Assembly (NCBI GenBank): GCA_045402695.1
Contig: JAWPNA010000171.1
Coordinates: 1-9,725 of the forward strand
Reading direction: 5' to 3'
DNA: 9,725 nucleotides
From: JAWPNA01 sp045402695
GTDB lineage: Bacteria > Acidobacteriota > Polarisedimenticolia > JACPZX01 > DASXTC01
Shown here: in pieces, positions 1-6,581 of the stretch
Numbering within the stretch: the stretch's first letter is position 1
Layout of the letters: every line of letters starts with the position of its first letter
Program-made: the position numbers and the translations under genes
The notes under the pieces: model-generated
What the model was told of the DNA's origin: nothing
What the model saw: the letters and a program-made list of their open reading frames with translations, nothing else
Database searches by the model: none

Positions 1-1199
1 GTGTGGTGAGCGGCACGGACGGTGAGTGCCATCTCCTCGTAGAGTGGCAGCCGGCCGCGAACAACTGTGGCGGCGAACCGGTCACCTATGACGTCCACAG
101 GTCAACCGACGCCCTCTTCACCGCGGGGCCGGCCACGCTGCTGGCGACCGGAGTCACCGCGACTTCCTACAACGACGAGACGGTCCAGCCGGGCACGCGC
201 TACTACTACATCGTCAGGGCGCGCGACCATCTGGGCAATGTGGAGAACAATCATGCCCGGCGTCAGGAAACGCCGGTCGGAACCCTTTCACCCGGGGGCA
301 GCTTCACTGACGACGCGGGGGACACGACGGGTCCGAACCTGGCCGCCGCTGGTGCCTCAGGCAACACCTGGACCGTCCGATCCTCGGGCGGCGATGCCGG
401 TCCGGACGTCTACGCAACGAGCGCTACGGGGAACTACCCGGACAGCTCCTGTATGTCGCTTCAAAGCCAGACGGTCTATCTCGGCGTCAATCCCACCCTC
501 AGCTTCCAGACCAAGTACGACATCGAGCAGGGGTGGGACGGCGCCATCGTCGAGGTCGCCACGGCCTCGGGCGGGTTCGCGAACTGGACCAAGCTGGACA
601 CGATCACCTATCCGGGCGTGATGACGGGCCCACTGGGGGATCCAACGTGCGGCAACCCGGGGCTGCGTGACGGGCAGCAGGTCTTCACCGGCACATCCGG
701 TGGCGAGTACCTGCCGTTTTCCGGCTCGCTCGCGGCATACGCCAACCAGCCGGTCCGGATCCGGTTCGTCTTCACGTCGGATGGCGCCACGAACGACCTG
801 GGGTGGTTTGTGGACGACATCGCGATCGACGACGTGCAGCAGGCCGGCACCTGTCTGGTGATCCTCGCGGCCGGCGATCTCGCCGACTCACTCACGATCG
901 ATCACGCCGCTGGGGGCGACATCACGCTTGCCTGGGGCGCCTCCTGCGCCGGCACGGATGATGATTTCGAGATCTACGAAGGGACCATCGGGGCCTGGTA
1001 CGACCATGTTCCACGGCTCTGCAGCACGGCAGGCGGGACGAGCATCACCTTCGCGCCGCCGCCTGGAGACACCTATTACCTGGCGGTGCCACGCAACGCG
1101 CGACGTGAGGGCTCCTATGGAGCCAGCAGTGACGGCGCGCAGTTACCAGCGGGGACCGGTAGCTGTGTAACGCAGAAGATTGCACTGACCTGTCCTTAG
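1..1199 (+). CDS. Secreted multidomain protein, C-terminal part (Fn3 + InhA/MAM-like domain), 5' end outside window
   Basis: The reading frame is open to the left edge, so the N-terminus is missing; a GTG at position 3 is probably internal. Counting from that GTG, about 398 residues are visible and end in TAG. Residues about 8-90 look like a fibronectin type III domain (conserved W15, 'YDVHRS', 'GTRYYYIVRARD'). Residues about 100-280 resemble the MAM-like beta-sandwich of immune inhibitor A (M6) peptidases, with the typical closing motif 'GWFVDDIAIDDV' near 268-279. Residues about 283-398 form a Cys-containing tail ('WGASC...DDDFEIYEG...CSTAGG...YYLAVPRN...EGSYG') of a type I recall from secreted proteins of GC-rich environmental bacteria; that is memory, not a search. 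No catalytic motif is visible, so any enzyme domain would lie upstream. It is probably exported or surface-associated. It converges with the permease operon and looks functionally unrelated to it. Confidence 0.8.
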   Translation, partial: VVSGTDGECHLLVEWQPAANNCGGEPVTYDVHRSTDALFTAGPATLLATGVTATSYNDETVQPGTRYYYIVRARDHLGNVENNHARRQETPVGTLSPGGSFTDDAGDTTGPNLAAAGASGNTWTVRSSGGDAGPDVYATSATGNYPDSSCMSLQSQTVYLGVNPTLSFQTKYDIEQGWDGAIVEVATASGGFANWTKLDTITYPGVMTGPLGDPTCGNPGLRDGQQVFTGTSGGEYLPFSGSLAAYANQPVRIRFVFTSDGATNDLGWFVDDIAIDDVQQAGTCLVILAAGDLADSLTIDHAAGGDITLAWGASCAGTDDDFEIYEGTIGAWYDHVPRLCSTAGGTSITFAPPPGDTYYLAVPRNARREGSYGASSDGAQLPAGTGSCVTQKIALTCP

Positions 1200-1205
1200 G
1201 ATCGC

Positions 1206-1219
1206 CCATCGGCCGATGG
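1206..1219. repeat. Perfect 14-bp palindrome CCATCGGCCGATGG
   Basis: The 14 bases read the same on both strands and begin six bases after the stop codon of the secreted-protein gene. The flanking bases (C1205, C1220) do not extend the symmetry. As RNA it can form only a small-loop hairpin; as DNA it could be a dimeric protein site or part of a termination/processing element. Its place between two convergent genes favours a 3'-end role, which is inference. Confidence 0.5.
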
Positions 1220-1261
1220 CGGGGGACACCCCCTTCGGGGTGGGATTCCCTCCCCCCCGCC
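1218..1261. terminator. Candidate bidirectional G/C-rich hairpin between convergent genes
   Basis: An inner six-bp stem (CACCCC 1227-1232 with GGGGTG 1237-1242) closes a four-base CTTC loop. An outer eight-bp stem (GGCGGGGG 1218-1225 with CCCCCGCC 1254-1261) can form around it, with an 11-base bulge on the right arm. Together with the adjacent palindrome, this fills most of the 79-base convergent spacer, where a shared terminator would be expected. There is no T-tract on either strand, so it is not a canonical intrinsic terminator; it may slow polymerase, protect 3' ends, or act together with Rho. Confidence 0.4.
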
Positions 1262-1278
1262 ACCGGCCCTCTTATGCA

Positions 1279-2898
1279 TCACTCCGGTTTCAAACGTCGC
1301 GCGAAGTCGAGCGCCTCGGCGTCCTCGGGGAGTACCCGGAGCCACATCTCGGCGGCGTGCCGGGCTGCCGCCGTGTCGCCCCGGGCGAGAGCCAGCTTGA
1401 CGCGCCCCTGGTGAAACTCTCTGTCCTCGGGCCAGCGTGCCAGGCCTGCCTCCATCAACACCAAGGCCCCGTCAGGATCATCCACCTCGAACGCGAGCAG
1501 CGCGAGTGAATGGCTCCTTTGCGCACCGAGTGACACCATCCGATCGACAAGAGGTGCGATCGACGCGCCTCGCGCGCGCAGCGCGAGGTAGAGAAGCTGG
1601 GGATCGTCCGGCTCGATGTCGAGCCCCGCGGCCGCCCGTCGTGCCGCATCCTCGGGCCGCCCGCTTTGCAGGTCAATCACCGCGAGGTAGCGGAAGCCGT
1701 CCGCGTAACTCTGCTGGATCTGCGTGGCCAGCGTGAAGAGCCAGCGGGCCTCCTCGAGCCGGCCGGCCCGGTAACGCAGCTCACCGAGCAGCGCGCTAGG
1801 AACGTGTGAGCCCGGAAAAAGCCGGCGCGTCTCGTCCAGCTCGCCTGCCGCCGTCACGAGATCCCCCCTGTCGCGCAAGGCCAGGGCATGGTCGAGCCGG
1901 TCAGTGAGCGCACTCTCCCCGCGCGCCGCGGTCGCATGCACTCCCCATGCGACCAGACCCAGGACGCAGAGGATCAGCCATGATGCGGTGCGGCCGTGCG
2001 CCGCGGCCATCCTCCTCGTCGGGCGCGTTCGTGCCACCCCGATGGCGAACGCCCCCGCGGTTCCCATCACGGCCAGCGGCAGGAGCGAGGCCAGCAGCCC
2101 GCCGCGGCCGACCACCATCAGGTCCGAACAGACGAGAACGGCAACCATGATCCCCAGAGCCACGAGCGGCAGCCATGCGCGTGTCGCGCGCCCCTCGGAC
2201 ATGAACGCTTGATCCTCGACCTGCGCCCGTGCCGCGAGCCAGAGGATCCCTCCCAGCAGAGTCCAATGCGCGAGGTGGTATACGGGGATTGGGAACCACG
2301 GGGCCGGCCGCTGCACAAGCAGGTGCGCGCCGAAGTGGCCGGGAAACGCCAGAAGCGTCAGGTATCTCGCCGGGCGCTTACGCATGGCGGGCGCCGTGAG
2401 GGAGAGAAACGGAAGAAGAAAATCGGTCCCGGAGAAGAACCAGTCCACGATTCCGATGAAGGGCACTCCGGTGAGCGAGTCAGCCGGAACCGGAACTGTC
2501 CAGCGCCACCACCCGACCGCGATGGCCGTCGATTCGACGGCCCAGCTGGCCGAAGCCAGAAACAGACAGGCCCAGGCTACCTGGCCCATCAGCCGAGACG
2601 TGAGCAGCGCCCCCAACCACCAGCCGAGATACAGGACAATCGCCCAGCCGGCGACCTCCTGCAGCGAGACCCCGGCGAGCGGCATCACCGGCTCGCGGAT
2701 GACGTAGGGAAAGCCGCCACCCAGATACGACACCGACACCCATCGGACGGCGGCTCCGCGCAGCAGACCGTAGAAGATCACACAGAGCCAGAAGACCGTC
2801 GCGCGCGGGCGAGGGAGCGTCCTTGCGGAGTGAGCCATCAACATCACGAGGATGAACAGCGAAGGCAGCACGAGCAGGAGGAAGCGTGATGGGCTCAC
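1279..2898 (-). CDS. Polytopic membrane protein with C-terminal TPR domain
   Basis: This is a 539-residue protein if translation starts at the GTG at 2898-2896, the only plausible start that keeps the first membrane helix ('RFLLLVLPSLFILVMLMA') whole. A GAGGG lies 12 bases upstream, rather far; the frame is open much further upstream, but that part is antisense-like Arg/His-rich sequence overlapping the permease gene. About ten hydrophobic segments are visible: roughly 5-24, 34-51, 80-100, 106-128, 145-168, 179-196, 207-225, 245-267, 272-295 and 308-328. A soluble tail (about 333-539) then shows TPR-like helical pairs ('DRGDLVTAAGELDETRRLFPGS', 'YRAGRLEEARWLFTLATQ', 'LQSGRPEDAARRAAAGLDIEPDDP', 'ARGDTAAARHAAEMWLRVLPEDAEAL'). 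The stretch E122...G129-WWRW...GVP(144-146)...DWF(152-154) faintly recalls the carotenoid biosynthesis membrane family (CruF/DUF422); I would not name it on that basis. It follows the second permease gene by 29 bases on the same strand, so it is probably cotranscribed with the transporter. Function unknown. Confidence 0.8.
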   Translation of the reverse strand: MSPSRFLLLVLPSLFILVMLMAHSARTLPRPRATVFWLCVIFYGLLRGAAVRWVSVSYLGGGFPYVIREPVMPLAGVSLQEVAGWAIVLYLGWWLGALLTSRLMGQVAWACLFLASASWAVESTAIAVGWWRWTVPVPADSLTGVPFIGIVDWFFSGTDFLLPFLSLTAPAMRKRPARYLTLLAFPGHFGAHLLVQRPAPWFPIPVYHLAHWTLLGGILWLAARAQVEDQAFMSEGRATRAWLPLVALGIMVAVLVCSDLMVVGRGGLLASLLPLAVMGTAGAFAIGVARTRPTRRMAAAHGRTASWLILCVLGLVAWGVHATAARGESALTDRLDHALALRDRGDLVTAAGELDETRRLFPGSHVPSALLGELRYRAGRLEEARWLFTLATQIQQSYADGFRYLAVIDLQSGRPEDAARRAAAGLDIEPDDPQLLYLALRARGASIAPLVDRMVSLGAQRSHSLALLAFEVDDPDGALVLMEAGLARWPEDREFHQGRVKLALARGDTAAARHAAEMWLRVLPEDAEALDFARRLKPE

Positions 2899-2927
2899 GT
2901 GGTCATCATGCCCTCGTGCGAGATGAC

Positions 2928-3875
2928 TCAGGCAACCGAGGAGCCCTCCCTCCCCACAAGAGTCCCGGCCGCGGCGCGGCGCACGCCGGCGACCATGAAG
3001 ATGATGACGAGCCCCGGCCACAACACCGCCCAGGAGGAATCGGGGAAGCCATCGCGGGCTGATGCGATGATCCCTCCCAGGGAGACGGAGGGCGGTGGAG
3101 CCCCGAGCCCGAGGAAGGAGACGGCCGACTCCAGGAGGATCGTGTCGGCGACCCTCAGTGAGGCGATCACCATCAGGACCGGAGCCATCGCCGGCAAGAG
3201 ATGGCGCGCGGCGATTCGGGCGGTGGAGCAGCCCGCGGCGCGTGCAGCCATCGTCATCTCGCCACCCTTGAGCGCCATCACCTCGGTTCGCATGATGCGG
3301 GCAAGACCGGTCCATGTCGTGGCGGCCAGCACGGCGATGAGCATTGTGGTGGAGGGGCGCAACACGGCGGCGCACGCGAGGTAGACGACGAGCCGCGGCA
3401 GACACAGAAGACCATCCACCCCTCGCATCAGCAGTGCGTCCCACCATCCACCGAGCCATCCCGCCGTCATCCCCACGCACGTTCCCATGATCAGGGCCAG
3501 CAGGACAACCAGCGCGGTCACCATCATGCTGTGGCGCGCTGCGTGCAGAAGACGCGAAAGCAGATCACGTCCCAGCGAGTCGGTCCCGAGCACGTAGAAC
3601 CGGGGCCGCGGCGACTGAAGGGCCTGCGCATTGGAAAGGATGACCGTACGTCCTGCTCTCCGACCGGTCCAGCCCTCCTCCGTACGCCGAAGCATTGTCA
3701 CGATCCAGGTGCGTGGTCCGACACTCACCATGTGCGCGCGAGTGAGCGGCGGCAGGTAACGCGCACCCGCGGGATCCTCCTGGCGATCGGGTGGGTGCGG
3801 TGCCATCGCGGGAGCGACCGTGAGCACGACGGCGACCGTGAGTATCACGCCCCATGTCCTGGTCGACGGTCTCAT
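2928..3875 (-). CDS. ABC transporter permease, DppC/OppC-type (BPD_transp_1)
   Basis: This is a 315-residue inner-membrane permease of the peptide/nickel/oligopeptide importer class. It forms a heterodimer with the DppB-type subunit encoded just upstream. The start is the ATG at 3875: it overlaps the upstream stop in ATGA and has GAAGGG (3885-3890) nine bases before it, so translation is probably coupled. After the first membrane helix (about 8-25) comes an extracytoplasmic segment of about 70 residues, then the hallmark 'VLGTDSLGRDLLSRLL' (95-110), further helices, the EAA coupling loop ('EMTMAARAAGCSTARIAARHLLPAM', about 206-230) that docks on the ATPase, and 'LLESAVSFLGLGAPPP' (247-261). 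Two points are unusual. The segment between helix 1 and 'GTD' is longer than in E. coli DppC. The usual C-terminal 'NLLGDGLRDALDP' is replaced by 'GVRRAAAGTLVGREGSSVA', and neither of the other two forward frames restores it. The substrate cannot be read from the sequence. Confidence 0.92.
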   Translation of the reverse strand: MRPSTRTWGVILTVAVVLTVAPAMAPHPPDRQEDPAGARYLPPLTRAHMVSVGPRTWIVTMLRRTEEGWTGRRAGRTVILSNAQALQSPRPRFYVLGTDSLGRDLLSRLLHAARHSMMVTALVVLLALIMGTCVGMTAGWLGGWWDALLMRGVDGLLCLPRLVVYLACAAVLRPSTTMLIAVLAATTWTGLARIMRTEVMALKGGEMTMAARAAGCSTARIAARHLLPAMAPVLMVIASLRVADTILLESAVSFLGLGAPPPSVSLGGIIASARDGFPDSSWAVLWPGLVIIFMVAGVRRAAAGTLVGREGSSVA

Positions 3876-4840
3876 GCGGACGAACCCTTCAGCCGCGGGT
3901 CGAGCGCCGCGGCGGCCAGATCGGCCGCCAGACCGCCGGTCACCACGAGAATCGCCGTCGCCACCGCGCATCCGAGGACGAGCGGCTCGTCGCGCGCCAG
4001 CGCGGACTGGTAGGCGAGCTGTCCCATCCCCGGCCAGGCGAACAGCACCTCCACCACGATGCTCCCTCCCAGGAGTCCGGGCAGGGCGAGCCCGAGCAGC
4101 CCCACCACCGGCAACAAGGCATTGCGCAGCGCATGGCGCACGACCACTCGCCCCCAAGACAACCCGCGCGCCCGGGCGGTCTGCACGTAGGGACGCGTGA
4201 GCGAGTCTGAAACAGTCTCCCGCACGAGCAGTGCGATCCCCGCGGCGGCCGGAAGCGTCAGCGAGATCCACGGCAGCACCAGATGACGGGCGGCGTCCAG
4301 CATCCGCCACGTCGCGGTCATCTCCTCGGCGCCGGGCCTATGCATCTGCGAGACAGGCAGCCAGCCCAGTCGCACCGAGAACAGGATGGTGAGAAGCAAC
4401 CCGAGCCAGTACGACGGGATCGAGTAGAGCATCGTGGCGCCTGCCCGCACGACACGGTCCAGCCACCCACCGCGCAGAGACGCGGCGAGGACACCTGCCA
4501 CGATCCCCAAGCCGAACTGAGCCGCCATCGCCGCCCCCATGAGCAGGAGGGTGTTGCGCGCCGCTTCCGCGATCAGGCCAGCCACCGGTCGCCGGAGCGA
4601 CCAGGAGAGCCCCAGGTCGCCGGTCATAAGGGCGGCGGCCCAGTGAAGATAGCGTGGGCCCAATGGCCGATCGGCGCCGAATGCCCGGCGGACCACGGCC
4701 GCGTCCCGGCTGACATTCGGTCCGGGCTCGGGGGCGAACGGGTCGCCAGGCGCCAGTTGCAGCAGGAGGAAGAGGATCGTCAGCGCAACCGCCAGCACCG
4801 GGATCGCGGCGACGAGGCGTCTCGCGACATAGGGGATCAT
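3872..4840 (-). CDS. ABC transporter permease, DppB/OppB-type (BPD_transp_1)
   Basis: This is a 322-residue permease, first gene of the minus-strand operon. The ATG at 4840 is chosen because the protein then begins with the family's usual N-terminus ('MIPYVARRLVAAIPVLAVALTILFLLLQLAPGDP') and AGGGAA (4846-4851) sits five bases upstream; the open frame continues further upstream but reads as non-protein-like sequence. Family landmarks in order: helix 1 with 'LAPGDPF' (8-35), 'GDLGLSWSLRRPV' (74-86), membrane helices near 97-120, 133-157 and 187-207, the EAA loop 'PYVQTARARGLSWGRVVVRHALRNALLPVVG' (217-247), 'EVLFAWPGMGQLAYQSALARDEPLV' (264-288) and the C-terminal 'LDPRL' (313-317). Length and motifs are complete, so it looks functional. 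It pairs with the DppC-type subunit, and the divergently encoded binding protein should deliver substrate to it. Peptides, nickel or glycosides are all possible cargo for this class. Confidence 0.94.
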   Translation of the reverse strand: MIPYVARRLVAAIPVLAVALTILFLLLQLAPGDPFAPEPGPNVSRDAAVVRRAFGADRPLGPRYLHWAAALMTGDLGLSWSLRRPVAGLIAEAARNTLLLMGAAMAAQFGLGIVAGVLAASLRGGWLDRVVRAGATMLYSIPSYWLGLLLTILFSVRLGWLPVSQMHRPGAEEMTATWRMLDAARHLVLPWISLTLPAAAGIALLVRETVSDSLTRPYVQTARARGLSWGRVVVRHALRNALLPVVGLLGLALPGLLGGSIVVEVLFAWPGMGQLAYQSALARDEPLVLGCAVATAILVVTGGLAADLAAAALDPRLKGSSA

Positions 4841-4845
4841 GCAGA

Positions 4846-4851
4846 TTCCCT
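4846..4851 (-). promoter_or_regulatory. Shine-Dalgarno of the DppB-type permease
   Basis: On the minus strand this reads AGGGAA, five bases before the ATG at 4840. It supports that start over the longer open frame and places the ribosome site only a few bases from the -35 element of the divergent promoter. Confidence 0.65.
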
Positions 4852-4855
4852 GTCG

Positions 4856-4884
4856 TTGCCTGGCCAGGGCGGCTCGGATAGAAT
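4856..4884 (+). promoter_or_regulatory. Sigma70-like promoter for the binding protein-regulator operon
   Basis: TTGCCT (4856-4861; four of six matches to TTGACA) and TAGAAT (4879-4884; five of six matches to TATAAT) are separated by exactly 17 bases. Transcription would begin near 4890-4893, leaving a leader of about 60 bases before the TTG start at 4953. This is the best promoter-like signal in the 112-base divergent region. The -35 lies about 15 bases from the DppB-type start codon, so the two transcription units share a compact control region. The prediction assumes a housekeeping factor with the usual consensus. Confidence 0.5.
4859..4868. promoter_or_regulatory. 10-bp palindrome CCTGGCCAGG overlapping the -35 edge (candidate operator)
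   Basis: This is a perfect inverted repeat whose first three bases overlap the predicted -35 hexamer, with the rest in the -35/-10 spacer. That position suits a repressor site. The symmetry does not extend into the flanks, and a 10-bp palindrome in GC-rich DNA can arise by chance, so this is a weak call. Confidence 0.25.
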
Positions 4885-4942
4885 GCTCTGCACCACCGTT
4901 CCTGCCTTTCGCGATTCTGGCGGCTTGGCTCGCCGTCCCCGT

Positions 4943-4947
4943 GAGGA
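4943..4947 (+). promoter_or_regulatory. Shine-Dalgarno GAGGA deciding the TTG start of the binding protein
   Basis: GAGGA lies five bases before TTG 4953-4955. The in-frame GTG at 4941 has no purine-rich sequence before it, and the Shine-Dalgarno itself would lie inside that codon's reading frame. The TTG also gives a textbook signal-peptide n-region (MRKKRELLGPR). Confidence 0.65.
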
Positions 4948-4952
4948 CCCCG

Positions 4953-6581
4953 TTGAGGAAGAAGCGCGAGTTGCTCGGTCCCAGGATCCTGTCGTGCGTC
5001 TGCGCCCTCGCGTTGCCGGTTGGCGTGCTGTGCGCCGAGGCCCCCGCCTGGAGGGTTCCCTCCCGCCTGGTCATCGGCGTCCGCGGCGATGTTACCTCGT
5101 TCAATATCTATACCGCCACGAATGCTTTCTCGCAGGAAGTCGCAAACCTCCTCTACATGCGGCTCGCCGACGAGCAGGATGACTTTCAGAACGGGCCACC
5201 CACCTTTCGTCCCGCGCTTGCCTCCTCGTGGAATTTCTCCGACGATGGTCTCACGCTGACGGTCAAGCTCGACCCCGCGGCGCGCTGGAGTGGCGGACAG
5301 GCGGTCACCGCCGAGGACGTGCGCTTCTCGCACCGCGCGGCGGCCAGCCCGGAGGTTGCCTGGGTGGGGAGGGACATCAAGGATAAGATCATCGAGGTGA
5401 CCGCGCCCGACCCGTACACGGTTGTCTATCGCTTCAAGCAGCGTTACCCGTACCAGCTCATGGATGTCGTGGATGGGAATATTCTGCCGGCGGCGGTGCT
5501 CTCACTGATCCCGTTCGCCGATTGGCCCACGCGTTCGTTCCAGGAGGCACCCACTCCCGGCGGCCCTTACCGGCTGAAACGGTATGAGCCACGGTCGGTC
5601 ATCGAGCTGGAGCGCAACCCGGACTACCACCGCTCGCCCCTGCCCCGGCTCGACTCGGTCGTCTTTCGTGTGATCCCGGATGAGAACACCCTGGTCAACG
5701 AGCTGCTTTCCGGCGGGATCGACATGATGGAGAACATCCCCGTGCGCGCGGCCGCGCGGATCGAGAGCTCCCCGCGCCTGCGTGTCATCCGCACACCTGA
5801 TCTCTCCTACACCTTCATCTGCTGGAACACCTCGAGACCGCTTTTTTCCGACCCTCGCGTGCGTCGTGCCCTGACCATGGCGATCGATCGTGAAGGCATC
5901 GTGGAGGGGCCGCTTGGCGGCGCGGGACGACAGGCGGCCGGACCGATCCTCTCGTTCCTTTGGGCCCGTGACCCCGAACTGAAACCACATCCGTACGCCC
6001 CGGACGCCGCGATGGCGTTGTTGAAGGAGGCCGGGTGGACCGACAGCGATGGCGACAAGCTGCTGGACCGTGAAGGGACGACCTTCAGGTTCGAGCTGGA
6101 GTCGAACCAGGGCTCGGGTCTGCGCGGGGAGATCGTCCAGATGGTTTCGGCGCAACTGCGGCGTCTCGGTGTCGAGGCGGTGCCGCGCGTCGTGGAGACG
6201 GGTGCCTTCATCGAGAAGCACGAACGGCATGACTTCGACGCCTTCGTCGGCTCTCTCCGCGAATCCACAAAGGTGGATCTGCGGTCGGTTCTTCACAGCG
6301 CCGCCGCCCACGGCGGATACAACTACGGCCTCTACTCCAACCCCGAGCTGGACACGATCATCGACCGGGCCCGGGTCGCAATCGAACCTGGCGTCGCGCG
6401 CGACCTCTGGCACAAGGCGCAGCAGATCGTGCATCGCGATCAGCCGTTCACCTTCCTGTTCGAGCCCGATCGCTTCCACGCGGTGCCGCGCCGCCTCACG
6501 GGGCCCAGACCAAGCCCGCGCAGCGCATATCTCAACCTGGAGGAATGGGCCTGGGAACCTGAGCCCAAGGCGGGGCCGTGA
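4953..6581 (+). CDS. ABC transporter solute-binding protein, SBP_bac_5 (DppA/OppA-type)
   Basis: This is a 542-residue extracytoplasmic binding protein of the peptide/nickel class, usual length for the family. Translation most likely starts at TTG 4953. The frame is open back to an ATG at 4839, but that overlaps the permease start, and the added residues would bury the signal peptide. Residues 1-28 form a Sec signal: basic n-region, hydrophobic core 'ILSCVCALALPVGVLCA', then AEA. The cysteine in 'VGVLCA' does not fit a lipobox (Leu at -1), so a cleaved soluble or periplasmic form is favoured. Family marks include 'VIGVRGDVTSFNIYTATNAFSQEVANLLYMRL', 'PALASSWNFSDDGLTLTVKLDPAARWSGGQAVTAEDVRFS', 'TPGGPYRLKRYEPRSVIELERNPDYH', 'DPRVRRALTMAIDREGIV' (300-315) and 'LLKEAGWTDSDGDKLLDREG'. 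The permeases are divergent and the regulator gene overlaps its stop by four bases. Cargo cannot be told from the sequence. Confidence 0.93.
   Translation: MRKKRELLGPRILSCVCALALPVGVLCAEAPAWRVPSRLVIGVRGDVTSFNIYTATNAFSQEVANLLYMRLADEQDDFQNGPPTFRPALASSWNFSDDGLTLTVKLDPAARWSGGQAVTAEDVRFSHRAAASPEVAWVGRDIKDKIIEVTAPDPYTVVYRFKQRYPYQLMDVVDGNILPAAVLSLIPFADWPTRSFQEAPTPGGPYRLKRYEPRSVIELERNPDYHRSPLPRLDSVVFRVIPDENTLVNELLSGGIDMMENIPVRAAARIESSPRLRVIRTPDLSYTFICWNTSRPLFSDPRVRRALTMAIDREGIVEGPLGGAGRQAAGPILSFLWARDPELKPHPYAPDAAMALLKEAGWTDSDGDKLLDREGTTFRFELESNQGSGLRGEIVQMVSAQLRRLGVEAVPRVVETGAFIEKHERHDFDAFVGSLRESTKVDLRSVLHSAAAHGGYNYGLYSNPELDTIIDRARVAIEPGVARDLWHKAQQIVHRDQPFTFLFEPDRFHAVPRRLTGPRPSPRSAYLNLEEWAWEPEPKAGP

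Noticed and set aside
1996..2889. 297-residue plus-strand open frame opposite the membrane-TPR gene
   Set aside because: Highly hydrophilic Arg/Gln/Glu/His-rich translation with no domain; the minus strand encodes convincing membrane helices and TPRs.
2899..3480. N-terminal extension of the membrane-TPR protein to an ATG at 3480 (733 residues)
   Set aside because: The added residues are Arg/His/Gly-rich, overlap the permease gene in another frame and show no domain; the first membrane helix starts cleanly at GTG 2898.
3876..4310. N-terminal extension of the DppC-type permease (460 residues)
   Set aside because: It would overlap the upstream permease gene by over 400 bases with low-complexity Arg/Ala sequence, whereas ATG 3875 has a Shine-Dalgarno, an ATGA overlap and the usual family N-terminus.
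4841..4952. A minus-strand promoter for the permease operon
   Set aside because: Possible -10s on the minus strand (for example CAGAAT, 4919-4914) lack a matching -35 at 16-18 bases, so I could not support a specific call.
4995..5040. Lipoprotein lipobox in the binding-protein signal peptide
   Set aside because: The only suitable cysteine is preceded by Val-Gly-Val-Leu; Leu at -1 does not fit the Gly/Ala/Ser needed there, and signal peptidase I-type cleavage near AEA is more likely.
4841..5104. N-terminal extension of the DppB-type permease (410 residues) into the binding-protein gene
   Set aside because: The extra residues do not resemble the family, and the proper 'MIPYVARRL' start has a good Shine-Dalgarno.
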